A stretch of 17,306 nucleotides of DNA from NCBI GenBank assembly GCA_029879595.1, contig JAOUPZ010000014.1, positions 1 through 17,306 on the forward strand, in the 5' to 3' direction. The notes beneath the pieces are model-generated. The model saw only the letters and a program-made list of their open reading frames with translations, was not told the DNA's origin and ran no database searches. The position numbers and the translations under genes were made by a program. Shown here in pieces: positions 1 to 8,051 of this stretch (its first letter is position 1; each line of letters begins with the position of its first letter). This DNA is from Deltaproteobacteria bacterium (GTDB lineage: Bacteria > SAR324 > JACQKK01).

Positions 1-18
1 GCGCATGAGCTTCCGTTG

Positions 19-1155
19 TTATTTAAGCGTTGCGTACTTGGGCAACTCCGGCGGCTTCATGGATATTTCCTTGCCCGAAAGGGCTTCCAGAAATGCCGTC
101 AGGTCCGCTTTTTCCTTGTCGGAAAGATTCAGGGGCTTGATGATGTCCGTCTTGTTCTTGTCGAACTCATTTTTCCCGCCGCCCGCGTTATAGAAGTCCA
201 CCACCTCCTCCAGAGTGAAGAAGGCCCCGTTGTGCATGTAGGGAGCGGTGTACTTGGTATAGCGCAAGGGAGCTGTGCGGAACTTGCCCTTGTCCTTTTC
301 TTCCTTGGTACGGAAGTACATGCCAGGATCGTCCTTTACTGTGCGGTACATCTCCTCGTTGGCGCCCTTGGCATAGATCTCGAAGCGGAAGGTTATCTGC
401 TTGAGTCCATCGTCGGCCCATGCCTCATGGCGAGGCACACCGAGATTATAATACTTCTCGTCGGTGAGCATGGGGCCGTTATGGCACTCGACACAGTTGC
501 CCTTGCCTTTGAAGATCTCGAATCCGGCTTTCTGCTGGGCGTTCAGTGCGTTCTTATTGCCACGCATGAACTGATCATACGGAGTGTTGGTGTCCACCAG
601 GGTGCGCTCGAAAGCGGCGATGGCTCTCCATACGTTGAACAGCAGCGGCCACTCATCACCAAAAACCTTGCGGAACCGCTTGCGGTATTCCGGGATCAGG
701 GCCAGACGCGCTTCCATCACATCGAACTCGCCGTTGCCGGCCACACCACCGGAGGCGGCGCTCTTGGCCTGGGCTTCCAGACTCTTGGAGGAGCCGGCCC
801 AGAACAGCTTGCTCAGGTAGGCGGAGTTGATGATGGACTGGCTGTTGCGCCAGTGGATGGTGCCGGGATAACCGCGGCTCACTTCGCCCGGATCAGCCCA
901 GCCATTCTTGGGATCGTGGCAGTCAGCGCAGGAGATGGAAGCATCGCCTCCGATGCGCGGATCGAAAAACAGCAGTTTGCCAAGCTCAATCTTTTCCTTG
1001 GTCATGACGTTATCCGGCGGATCGGGCACCTTGCCCAGGGCCGCCAGAGGAGCGTCCTCATCGGGGTCACCCGCCGCAAATGCCGAGGAGGGAGCAGTCC
1101 CTCCAAACAGCATCAGCGCCAAGGCCGCTACAAGCATATATTGAATCGCTTTCAT
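19..1155 (-). CDS. Diheme cytochrome c peroxidase (CcpA/MauG family), exported
   Basis: A 378-residue protein of the bacterial diheme cytochrome c peroxidase/MauG family, which usually reduces H2O2 in the periplasm with electrons from small cytochromes or cupredoxins. An N-terminal signal peptide ends near the AFA-AGD stretch (about residue 28). Two c-heme sites are visible, SCADCH (C76, C79, H80) and NCVECH (C221, C224, H225), as is the family hallmark TAPYMHNG at 303-310 and the C-terminal LTAFLEALSG segment. Length is normal for the family. The start is well supported: a perfect TAAGGAGG ribosome site lies about 7 nt upstream and overlaps the stop codon of the preceding peroxidase gene. 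The two genes are 11 nt apart and are paralogues. The exact reaction is not certain, because MauG-like members oxidise other substrates; peroxidase is the default reading. It is the last gene of the cluster inside the window. Confidence 0.93.
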   Translation of the reverse strand: MKAIQYMLVAALALMLFGGTAPSSAFAAGDPDEDAPLAALGKVPDPPDNVMTKEKIELGKLLFFDPRIGGDASISCADCHDPKNGWADPGEVSRGYPGTIHWRNSQSIINSAYLSKLFWAGSSKSLEAQAKSAASGGVAGNGEFDVMEARLALIPEYRKRFRKVFGDEWPLLFNVWRAIAAFERTLVDTNTPYDQFMRGNKNALNAQQKAGFEIFKGKGNCVECHNGPMLTDEKYYNLGVPRHEAWADDGLKQITFRFEIYAKGANEEMYRTVKDDPGMYFRTKEEKDKGKFRTAPLRYTKYTAPYMHNGAFFTLEEVVDFYNAGGGKNEFDKNKTDIIKPLNLSDKEKADLTAFLEALSGKEISMKPPELPKYATLK

Positions 1156-1166
1156 GTTCAGCCTCC

Positions 1167-2240
1167 TTAGTTACGGGCTTTCCACCAATCGGGGATTGGC
1201 TTGTAGTTGACATCGATCTTTTCAGACCAGACGTGATCGGGGCCGTTGAGAGGGTCTCCTGAAAGGGCCTCAAGAAAGGCCACCAGATCAGACTGCTCCT
1301 TGCTGGAGAGTTTCAGGGCCTTCAGGCCTGAGCCCTTGCCGGCACCCTTGTTGTAGAAATCCACCACATCCTTCAGGGTTTTCAGCATGCCGTTGTGCAT
1401 GTAGGGAGCCGTATACTTCAACTCGCGGAGACTGGGGGTCATGAAGGTTCCCAGGTTCTCCTTGTAGTTGTTGCGGATGGCTCCGCCCGGGTCCTGGCGC
1501 AGGTTCATGTAGTTATCAATGCCCATGGACTTGGTGAAGGCAATGAACGCCACATGGCGCAGGGGCTTTTGAAAGATCTCCTTGTTCTCGGGCACGCCCA
1601 GCTTGTGCAGCTTCTGGTCGGAGAACAGGGGGCCGTTATGGCACTTCACGCAACCACCCTTGCCGGTGAAAATACTCTGGCCGGCCTTGGCCGCGGCGGA
1701 CATCTTGCCGGAGTCAAAGGGAGCGTTCCGGGAGGTCAGCGACTTCAGATACTCCGGAATGGCGTTCCGCACCTTGCCGTTAGAGGGCTCACCCCAGCCG
1801 GCGTCGGCGAACATCTTGATGTACACGGGGTCCTGCTTGATGCGCTCCTGCATGATGCGCATGTCCATGTTCATCCAGATGGTCTCGGTGATCATCTCAC
1901 GGGTCACGTCGTTCAGGTCCGTTCCGATTCTTCCATCATGAAACCACGCGTCCTTGAAGGTCGTGTTGATCACAGATGGCGTGTTGCGGAACCCCTCCGT
2001 GCCCGGATAGGCATCAGAAAGAGGCTTGCCGTCGGCAAAGCCCTTGGTTGGATCATGACAACTGGAACAGCTGAGAGCGACGTCTCCGGACAGGCGCTTG
2101 TCAAAGAACAGGCGCTTTCCGATGGCCGCTTTCTTGGCGTCGAACTCCACTTTGGGCAGCGGCCCGATGTCGGCAGCGCTCAGGATCCCGATCCCAAGCC
2201 ATGCCGCCATCGCGAGCATAACCCCAAACTTTGTTTTCAT
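1167..2240 (-). CDS. Diheme cytochrome c peroxidase (CcpA/MauG family), second copy
   Basis: A 357-residue periplasmic diheme cytochrome c peroxidase-like protein. It has a signal peptide (residues 1 to about 23, ending SAA-DIG), heme sites SCSSCH (C58, C61, H62) and GCVKCH (C197, C200, H201), the YTAPYMHNG block (276-284) and the conserved VVDFYNKG and LVAFLEALSGDP ends. I chose the start at 2240 over an upstream ATG at 2306. It is directly preceded by a strong GGAGGGAAGGAGG ribosome site, and it begins with a proper signal peptide, which the 22-residue extension would bury. Upstream is a 134-nt gap to the heme b/c fusion gene; downstream the next peroxidase follows after 11 nt. The likely role is H2O2 removal or oxidation of a periplasmic partner, with electrons from the cytochromes or copper proteins of the same cluster (inference). 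Confidence 0.93.
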   Translation of the reverse strand: MKTKFGVMLAMAAWLGIGILSAADIGPLPKVEFDAKKAAIGKRLFFDKRLSGDVALSCSSCHDPTKGFADGKPLSDAYPGTEGFRNTPSVINTTFKDAWFHDGRIGTDLNDVTREMITETIWMNMDMRIMQERIKQDPVYIKMFADAGWGEPSNGKVRNAIPEYLKSLTSRNAPFDSGKMSAAAKAGQSIFTGKGGCVKCHNGPLFSDQKLHKLGVPENKEIFQKPLRHVAFIAFTKSMGIDNYMNLRQDPGGAIRNNYKENLGTFMTPSLRELKYTAPYMHNGMLKTLKDVVDFYNKGAGKGSGLKALKLSSKEQSDLVAFLEALSGDPLNGPDHVWSEKIDVNYKPIPDWWKARN

Positions 2241-2374
2241 GACTCCTCCTTCCCTCCACTTGCAGGGAAATAATGAACTGCAGACACCGATTGCAGCCGA
2301 TACCACTACCGGCGCCAGTTTAAAGGTCCGCGGAGTTGCTGCATCTTCCCCACTTCCGCAGTCCAGTCAAAAAC

Positions 2375-4027
2375 TCAGATCTCCTTTCGTTTGTTCCTGC
2401 TGTACCGGACAAACCACCATTCGGCCAAACCAACCATCAGCATCACCACAATGGTCCAAAGGTACAGCGAGCCTGGAATTGAAGCCTCCAGGGCTATAAA
2501 CCTCCAGTCGGAAAGCGACATTATGAGGCCATGCTCGCCGTTGGACCCATCCCAGACGTTGAATGCGATGGGAATCAGCCGGCCCGGCTCAAACTGAACA
2601 TCGTTTCGGGAGTCCTCGTTCTTCAGCGACCTGGTCAAAACAACCCGCCACTGTCCATCCTTCCAGGTACCCATGCCCTTTACCTGTTGAGACTCCCCAG
2701 GTTGAAGGGCCAGAGGCTTTTGGAATCCCTTTGCGTTGAACTCTTCCGCTGAATTCACTCCTTGCTCCTGCAGATCCGACTTCCAGACCCACATGTTCAC
2801 CGGATCGGAAGTTTCCCCACGGAAAAAGTGGGGCTTGCGGGCTCCGTCGCGCATTTTCACCGGAAACTGCAGCGCGACAGAATCCCGGAAAACGTTTGGC
2901 TTCCTGGGGATGTCCCCGAAGGCCTTCACATAGGTGGTCTGGAACTCCTTTATCTCCTGGGACTCGTCATGGACCGTGTCCTTGAACGGATCGTCCCACA
3001 CCACCAGCACGGCTATATCCTGGCCGTTGTACAGGGCCCGGGCCTCCACCATGTCCACCGAGATGTTCTGCCAGCGGGGCTGCGCCAGCACCTGTCCGGT
3101 CAGAGGCACCTTCAGGACGGGAGCGGAATCCCAGGCCGGATCGTCTGCGTTTTCCGGCAGGTCGCCTTCCATGCTGGCCGCCTTGATGACCACTCCCTCG
3201 CTTTCCTTGTCCGAAGCCAGCGCGGAAATATAGTTGGCCAGGTGCCAGCGCTCCTCCTCGCTGAGGGTCTTGATAAACGAGGGCATGGGAGTGCCGTCCA
3301 CGCCGGTGGAAAACCTGTAGAAGATGTCCTCGGGTCTGTTGCCGCCCTTGAGGCTCCAACCCCGGGTAAGATTGCGGACGCGAAGCTTGAAACCCCAGCC
3401 ATCCTGCAGGGTGTCCGATTTCTGCCCGTCTCCGCGGCCCTGCTTTCCATGGCATTCCCAGCACTTGGCCTTGAGGAATATCTCCCGGCCCTTGGCCGCG
3501 CTGTCCTCGGAAAAGGGAATCGGGCTGGAGGCCTTCACCACGAAGTTTTCCGGATTGAAATCCGGATCGGCGAATTCGGGCGTAAAGGTCTTGATAAAGT
3601 AAACGACCTTCCAGCGCTGGTCTTCGCTGAGGGTAAGCTCCCAGCGGGGCATGGCGGTGCCGGAGAGGCCCCTGCTGACGGCGTTGAACAAATCGATGTC
3701 CCGGGGCAGTTGCCCTGATTCCGTGGTGCGTATCTTGAACATGCCCATGGTGAGATCACGGGGCCTCGGGTCCAGGAAATCGGCCGCCGGGCCGTTGCCG
3801 TCACCCAGTTCGCCATGGCAGTACACGCACCGGTCAAAGTATATGACCTTTCCCTCGGCCAGCGTGGCTTCGTTTTCCGGCGGCCTGTTCCCCTGGGAAA
3901 AAGCCTGGCCCGGCCAGAGCAGCGCGGCCAGCGCGGTCAGCGCCAGCATTGATATCAGATTGCCAAGCTTGTAATGCACGAAACCTCGTAATATTCCTGG
4001 TTGTTGTTTTCGGCTGTTGTAAATCAC
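2375..4027 (-). CDS. Diheme cytochrome c fused to ethylbenzene-dehydrogenase-type heme b domain
   Basis: A 550-residue membrane-attached periplasmic electron carrier. After a signal or anchor (hydrophobic about 25-44, QAFSQ) come two cytochrome c domains: CVYCH (C67, C70, H71) with a candidate axial Met in TAMPRW (M126), and CWECH (C189, C192, H193) with M248 in TPMPSF. Residues of about 288-512 resemble the EB_dh domain, the heme b gamma subunit of type II DMSO-reductase enzymes such as ethylbenzene dehydrogenase, chlorate reductase and Nitrospira NxrC. Landmarks are DDPAWDSAP, VNMWVWKSD (M412 a candidate heme ligand), GTWKDGQWRVVLTRSL and SLSDWRF. A C-terminal transmembrane helix (about 520-541) ends in RNKRKEI. 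The start is a GTG whose last bases form the TGA stop of the upstream gene (GTGA), with GGAGA 8 nt before it. An internal ATG at 3949, just before the hydrophobic stretch, is an alternative. No molybdoenzyme partner is encoded nearby. Confidence 0.88.
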   Translation of the reverse strand: MIYNSRKQQPGILRGFVHYKLGNLISMLALTALAALLWPGQAFSQGNRPPENEATLAEGKVIYFDRCVYCHGELGDGNGPAADFLDPRPRDLTMGMFKIRTTESGQLPRDIDLFNAVSRGLSGTAMPRWELTLSEDQRWKVVYFIKTFTPEFADPDFNPENFVVKASSPIPFSEDSAAKGREIFLKAKCWECHGKQGRGDGQKSDTLQDGWGFKLRVRNLTRGWSLKGGNRPEDIFYRFSTGVDGTPMPSFIKTLSEEERWHLANYISALASDKESEGVVIKAASMEGDLPENADDPAWDSAPVLKVPLTGQVLAQPRWQNISVDMVEARALYNGQDIAVLVVWDDPFKDTVHDESQEIKEFQTTYVKAFGDIPRKPNVFRDSVALQFPVKMRDGARKPHFFRGETSDPVNMWVWKSDLQEQGVNSAEEFNAKGFQKPLALQPGESQQVKGMGTWKDGQWRVVLTRSLKNEDSRNDVQFEPGRLIPIAFNVWDGSNGEHGLIMSLSDWRFIALEASIPGSLYLWTIVVMLMVGLAEWWFVRYSRNKRKEI

Positions 4028-4881
4028 TCGTGCTTCTCCGGCTCGCGCGGGTTCACCCCGGAAATGAAGTACTCACCCAGCAAAACCTTCCAGCGCTCCT
4101 CCTCGGTCAGATTGAGCTCCCAGATGGGCATGGCGGAATCCCAGGGGGTGGCAGCCGAGGACAGGCCCGGCCCACCCTTGGAGACCCTCCAGAACGCGTA
4201 GGACTCCACAATGGTCGGCAGCAGTCCCGGGTCGCGGAAGTTTGCCGGCTTTAACCGGAAACCCCGGGCCATGGGGCCCTCGCCATTGGCCTGCATGCCA
4301 TGGCAGGGGCGACAGTTGATGGCATAGAGGCTGGCGCCCTCCCGGGTGTGTTTTTCCACCAGGGCCTTGCGGGCGTCCTCGGGACCGGCGATGGGCTGGC
4401 CTTCCTCGGCCTTGCGGGACTGAAAATCCTGCACCTGTTTTTCGCTCACGTTCCGGAACGGGCTCAGCAGTCCCTCATATGAGCCCGGCATGGTGGGGTG
4501 CTGTATGCGGACGCCGGCCGGGCTGATCAGCCTGGGAATGCCGTCCGAGAAGTAACCCGCTCCCACCACAAGCGGCAGTGCCACCAGCACGCCCATACGC
4601 ATCGTGGCCAGGGTCTTGTTTTCGGTGTCGCCGAAAAACCTGACCAGGGGTTCCATGAACGCCTTGCGGCGGTCTGCGCTGGAGGATATGTAGATGAACA
4701 GGCCCGTGAATATAAGGGCCCGGTACATGGCCAGGGCGGCAGCGGGCATGTGCAGCATGTCGGTCGAGCCCACGGCCCACTTGGAAATGAGCGGGAAGAG
4801 TACCTCCAGCCCGCCGTAATAAAACACTAGGTAGAAGACCACGACCTTCCAGAACATGTTTATTTCAAATTTGCCTTTCAT
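4024..4881 (-). CDS. Membrane-anchored monoheme cytochrome c
   Basis: A 285-residue protein with an N-terminal membrane part and a C-terminal periplasmic cytochrome c domain. Hydrophobic segments lie at about 10-32, 46-66 and 95-112. The heme site is NCRPCHG (C190, C193, H194), with a probable axial Met in SAMPIW (M251). The MPIWELNLTEEERWKV ending matches the class I cytochrome domains of the downstream fusion protein (MPRWELTLSEDQRWKV), so the two share ancestry. Translation is coupled on both sides: its ATG overlaps the upstream stop (ATGA) and its TGA overlaps the downstream GTG start. A ribosome site, GGAGG, lies 7 nt upstream. The probable role is as a subunit of the same membrane complex as the CydA-like protein, passing electrons to or from the periplasm (inference from coupling). 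I recognise no specific named family. Confidence 0.88.
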   Translation of the reverse strand: MKGKFEINMFWKVVVFYLVFYYGGLEVLFPLISKWAVGSTDMLHMPAAALAMYRALIFTGLFIYISSSADRRKAFMEPLVRFFGDTENKTLATMRMGVLVALPLVVGAGYFSDGIPRLISPAGVRIQHPTMPGSYEGLLSPFRNVSEKQVQDFQSRKAEEGQPIAGPEDARKALVEKHTREGASLYAINCRPCHGMQANGEGPMARGFRLKPANFRDPGLLPTIVESYAFWRVSKGGPGLSSAATPWDSAMPIWELNLTEEERWKVLLGEYFISGVNPREPEKHE

Positions 4882-5963
4882 TCCGCGCCCTCCTCGGCCA
4901 CTGGTTCCGCAGCGGCCTCATCTCCGCCTTCCTCCCCTGCTTCAGCCGGAGGAGGTTCTCCGGTAAGGGTGAGAACATAAGCCAGCACATCGTGCAACTG
5001 CTGGACGTTCAGGTCTTCTGCGAACCCGCCGGGCATGATGGAAGTCTCCTGCGGTGCCACGTCCTTGATGTCAGCTGCGGGAATTTTCAGCAGCTTGGCG
5101 TTGGCGTCCTTGAGCACTATGCCGGCATCGTTCTGCTCCTTAAGCACTCCGGTGAGGTACTGGCCGTCGCTGGTTTCCACCAGATAGGGCTCGAACCCGC
5201 TGGCAATCACAGCGCTGGGAATAAGGATTGACTCGACGATATATTGTGGCGTCCTGGTGGCCGCGACCGTTGTCAGGTCCGGGCCTACATCGCCGCCCTT
5301 GCCCTCCACTGTATGACAGCGGGAACATCCGGCGTTGCTCTCCTCGTCGTAGAAAAGCTCCATGCCGGTTTCCGCATCGCCCTCCAGATAGGGTGTCCAG
5401 GGAGCTGCGGCCTCCTGGCTGGCAGCGGCCAGCACCTTGTCCGGCAGGTTGATGGCCTTCTCGTCAACCTCGCCGCCCAGGCTCTGCAGAAACATGATCA
5501 CTGCCTTGAACTCGTCTGAACTGAGACTGATCGGCGGAAGATACACCAACGGCATTTCGTTCTTGTAGCCGGAAACAACATAGGCGCCAGGATCAACCAG
5601 GGATTCCACCAGATAGTCGGTGGCACTATGGGGCTGACCGGTCTTGGCGGCGCGTTCCCTGGCGCGCTCCTCGGCGCGCTGGCCCATGGGCTCGGTGAAC
5701 TTGCCGTACACTCCGTGGTTGGGCCCCCGGATGGCACTGCCGTGCTCACCCACACTGTGGCAGGTGGAGCACTTGCCCTTGCCGAAATAGATCGCCTCGC
5801 CGGCCTCCGGGCTGACCCCCTCGGTGGAGGCCGTCGCCATTCCGCCGCCGGAGACATCCGTGACAACCTTGCCCACATAAACAAACGCACCCAGCACGGC
5901 CAGCACGAAGACCACCACCGAAAGCCCGCTTTTCGCCTCCTGGCTAAGGGATGTGTAAGTCAT
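4878..5963 (-). CDS. Membrane-anchored diheme cytochrome c
   Basis: A 361-residue protein with one N-terminal anchor helix (about 13-35) and two periplasmic cytochrome c domains. The first has KCSTCH (C65, C68, H69) with candidate Met M137 in KNEMP. The second has GCSRCH (C213, C216, H217) with SIMPGGF (M310). The second domain (GDVGPDLTTVAA, YIVESILIPSAVI, and SDGQYLTGVLKEQNDAGIVL with a following DVAPQETSIMP) resembles the heme-binding cytochrome modules common in PVC-type and other environmental bacteria, where a small beta insert separates CXXCH from the Met ligand. The C-terminal 25 residues are an acidic Ala/Glu/Gly tail. It starts 3 nt after the CydA-like gene, with a GGAGG-type site inside the end of that gene, and overlaps the next gene by 4 nt. 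Tight coupling suggests a subunit of the same complex. Confidence 0.9.
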   Translation of the reverse strand: MTYTSLSQEAKSGLSVVVFVLAVLGAFVYVGKVVTDVSGGGMATASTEGVSPEAGEAIYFGKGKCSTCHSVGEHGSAIRGPNHGVYGKFTEPMGQRAEERARERAAKTGQPHSATDYLVESLVDPGAYVVSGYKNEMPLVYLPPISLSSDEFKAVIMFLQSLGGEVDEKAINLPDKVLAAASQEAAAPWTPYLEGDAETGMELFYDEESNAGCSRCHTVEGKGGDVGPDLTTVAATRTPQYIVESILIPSAVIASGFEPYLVETSDGQYLTGVLKEQNDAGIVLKDANAKLLKIPAADIKDVAPQETSIMPGGFAEDLNVQQLHDVLAYVLTLTGEPPPAEAGEEGGDEAAAEPVAEEGAE

Positions 5964-5966
5964 TTC

Positions 5967-7976
5967 TCACCCCCCTCCGCTGGCGGCCGGTTTGGCCGGT
6001 TTAGCCGGTTTTTTCTTTTCGCCCATCTCGGCCAGCCAGAAGGCTATGAACACCAGAACGAAGAAAATCAGGGCGCACAAACCGATGACCTTGGCGGCAT
6101 AGGCGTTGGTGGGCGTAAAGGCCCACTCGGAGGTATCTTCCAGCACTCCGTATATGTGCCAGTTTTCCCGCAGGCCGGAGCGGATAAAGCCCATGATTCC
6201 CATGGTGAGCACGGCCCAGATGGAAAGCAGGATCAGCACATACTGGCTGATGGCCGGCATCCGGCCCCATTTCAGCTTGCCCAGGCTCTTGGCGCCCCGG
6301 AAGATCACTATGTCGATGGCCGAGTTGACGATGATGCAGCTCAACAGGGATATCCACTGGGCCACCGCCAGGTTTCTCAGCAGCGGGCTGGCCTCGGCCA
6401 TCACCACAAAGCCGTATATGCCGAGGATGAACACGGTATTGATGGCCGTGTAGCCAAACAGCAGGCCCTGCCCCAGCCGGCCCTTTTCCTTGAAGGTCAG
6501 CACGACCGCCAGGGCGATGAATCCCACCTGCCCGAGCAGGGCCAGGCCCGGCAGAAGGAAGTAGCCCGCCTTGGAGGCGTCCAGGTCCAGCACTGCCGGA
6601 TCTACCGTAAGCAGCCAGAGCCCGTAGTACAGAATGAATCCGCCGATCATCAGGGTGGGCACCAGCACGATACCCCGGGCCATGTTGCCCTGGGCCCGCA
6701 CCGACACCGCGTCGGCCACGTTGGCCCGCCGGTACAGCAGGAAGCTGAAGAAGGTGGACAGGATCATGAAGTTGATCACAGCGTTCTTGGCCGGCATCAG
6801 CCCGAAATACTTCAGGGTGGGGTGATACTGCCCGCCCATGCGCACCTGCTCTTCGGAGCTCAGCGGCAGGTTGTGGGGCGTCAGCCAGATCATGAAGCTG
6901 ATGACCAGGATGAACAGCACGAACTTGATGTAGGTCTGGTAGCGTTCCGCGCCGGGAATTCTGTCCATGCCCAGCCACAGGTAGAAGTTCCCCAGGATCA
7001 GCAGTCCGCCGATTCCGATGGCCTGGATGATGAACGTCCAGCTGAACGCGCCGCCCATCATGTTGTTGCCCATGACCGGGGAATAGCTGTACACCTCGCG
7101 GCCCAGGTAGTACCCGGCAAAGGGCAGCAGAATCAGGGAACTCATGGCGATGAAGTTCCCCACATAGCCCATCCAGTCGTAGTGGGCGCGGTCCTCGTCG
7201 TTGTCGCTCACGAGGAACTTGATGGCCGCGTAGGTTCCCGCCACCAGGCCGCCGAATACCAGATTGCCCAGCACACGGTGCAGGTTTACCGGATTCCACA
7301 ACGGATTGTAGATTGCCTCCCAGGTGGTGCCCTCGAACTTCATGGTCTCCGGGTTGATCCCGGTGGGGCTCATCATGTAGGTGGCCCAGGAATTGGCTAT
7401 CAGCAGGATGATGATGCCCACCACGTTCAGCATCACGCCGGCGGTTATGTGAATCCCCTTTTTATTCTTCGTGCGCTCCCATGAATAGTAATAGAAGTAC
7501 AGCGTGAAGGTTTCCGCGAAGAAGAACAGGGCGTATATATAAAAGCCCTTCCCGAAGGCACCCATCAGGAATCCCATCAGCTTGGGATAAAGCGAGAACA
7601 GCATGAAGGTAAGCAGGCCGCCCAGGGCCGCCGTGGTGGCAAACGAGGCCGACAGCAGACGGGTGAAGTCCTTGGCCAGCCTGTCATAGCGCTCTTCCTT
7701 GGTTATCACGCCGACGATCTCGATGATCACCGCGAACATCGGCACCCCCAGCACGAATGCCCCGAACAAAAGGTGCAACTCGGCCACGATCCAGACCGCC
7801 GTACGGGGATCCAGGCCAAAGAATGTGCGGTATTCAGGCGCGGCGGCCGGCTCGGCGCCGAACACGCAGCCGGCTCCGGCCAGCAGGGCCAGCAGGGCCA
7901 GCGGAAGCACCCTGGAACCGGGCAGGCTTGTTCCGGCAATCCTGAATAACCGCGATATAATATTTATTAATCTCAT
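5967..7976 (-). CDS. Cytochrome bd-like quinol oxidase subunit I (CydA-like), enlarged
   Basis: A 669-residue polytopic membrane protein (about 14-16 hydrophobic segments) related to CydA, the heme-bearing subunit of cytochrome bd quinol oxidase; E. coli CydA is about 522 residues. Alignment by eye places H68 (AELHLLFGAFVLG) at the CydA H19 position. E155 (FFFAETFTLY) falls at E107, H233 (NLHRVLGNL) at H186, and M404 (INFMILS) at M393. R603/W606 (GLRENW) match the GRQPW block. The low-spin heme b ligands (H186/M393) therefore seem kept. The E445 position (heme b595 ligand) appears to be Ser600 and E99 appears to be a hydrophobic residue. A signal-like helix starts the protein and a KKPAKPAKPA tail ends it. 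No CydB follows; instead three anchored cytochromes c are translationally coupled. Related bd-like proteins have been reported in Nitrospira. Oxygen reduction versus quinol:cytochrome c transfer cannot be decided. The ribosome site before 7976 is weak. Confidence 0.85.
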   Translation of the reverse strand: MRLINIISRLFRIAGTSLPGSRVLPLALLALLAGAGCVFGAEPAAAPEYRTFFGLDPRTAVWIVAELHLLFGAFVLGVPMFAVIIEIVGVITKEERYDRLAKDFTRLLSASFATTAALGGLLTFMLFSLYPKLMGFLMGAFGKGFYIYALFFFAETFTLYFYYYSWERTKNKKGIHITAGVMLNVVGIIILLIANSWATYMMSPTGINPETMKFEGTTWEAIYNPLWNPVNLHRVLGNLVFGGLVAGTYAAIKFLVSDNDEDRAHYDWMGYVGNFIAMSSLILLPFAGYYLGREVYSYSPVMGNNMMGGAFSWTFIIQAIGIGGLLILGNFYLWLGMDRIPGAERYQTYIKFVLFILVISFMIWLTPHNLPLSSEEQVRMGGQYHPTLKYFGLMPAKNAVINFMILSTFFSFLLYRRANVADAVSVRAQGNMARGIVLVPTLMIGGFILYYGLWLLTVDPAVLDLDASKAGYFLLPGLALLGQVGFIALAVVLTFKEKGRLGQGLLFGYTAINTVFILGIYGFVVMAEASPLLRNLAVAQWISLLSCIIVNSAIDIVIFRGAKSLGKLKWGRMPAISQYVLILLSIWAVLTMGIMGFIRSGLRENWHIYGVLEDTSEWAFTPTNAYAAKVIGLCALIFFVLVFIAFWLAEMGEKKKPAKPAKPAASGGG

Positions 7977-8010
7977 GTATGAATAACCATCTTTTATTTT
8001 TTACCGCAGA

Positions 8011-8046
8011 CAGCCATTATGGCTGCCGCAAATGCCCCGGCCGGGC
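8011..8046 (-). other. Two palindromes between second cupredoxin and CydA-like gene
   Basis: CAGCCA-TTA-TGGCTG (8011-8025) is a perfect 6-bp dyad. A second GC palindrome, GCCCC-GG-CCGGGC, lies at 8034-8046. Both are in the 75-nt gap before the CydA-like gene and are followed on the minus strand by an A-rich, not T-rich, stretch. They may be mRNA structures that set CydA-like expression, whose own ribosome site is weak. Confidence 0.4.
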
Positions 8047-8051
8047 ACTTG

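Noticed and set aside
16..1170. Plus-strand open frame of 384 codons opposite the last peroxidase gene
   Set aside because: It mirrors a peroxidase gene with two CXXCH sites, a signal peptide and a perfect ribosome site; the plus frame has none of these.
2241..2306. N-terminal extension of the second peroxidase to an ATG at 2306
   Set aside because: It would bury the signal peptide and the strong GGAGG ribosome site directly before 2240.
5628..7484. Very long plus-strand open frame (618 codons) opposite the CydA-like and diheme cytochrome genes
   Set aside because: It is antisense to genes with clear heme motifs and membrane segments. Its own translation is His/Gln/Gly-rich with no domain, a usual effect of GC-rich antisense frames.
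7850..7976. Lipoprotein box at the start of the CydA-like protein (LLAGAGC)
   Set aside because: The -3 position is Gly rather than Leu or a similar residue and the protein is polytopic; a membrane helix or ordinary signal peptide is more likely.
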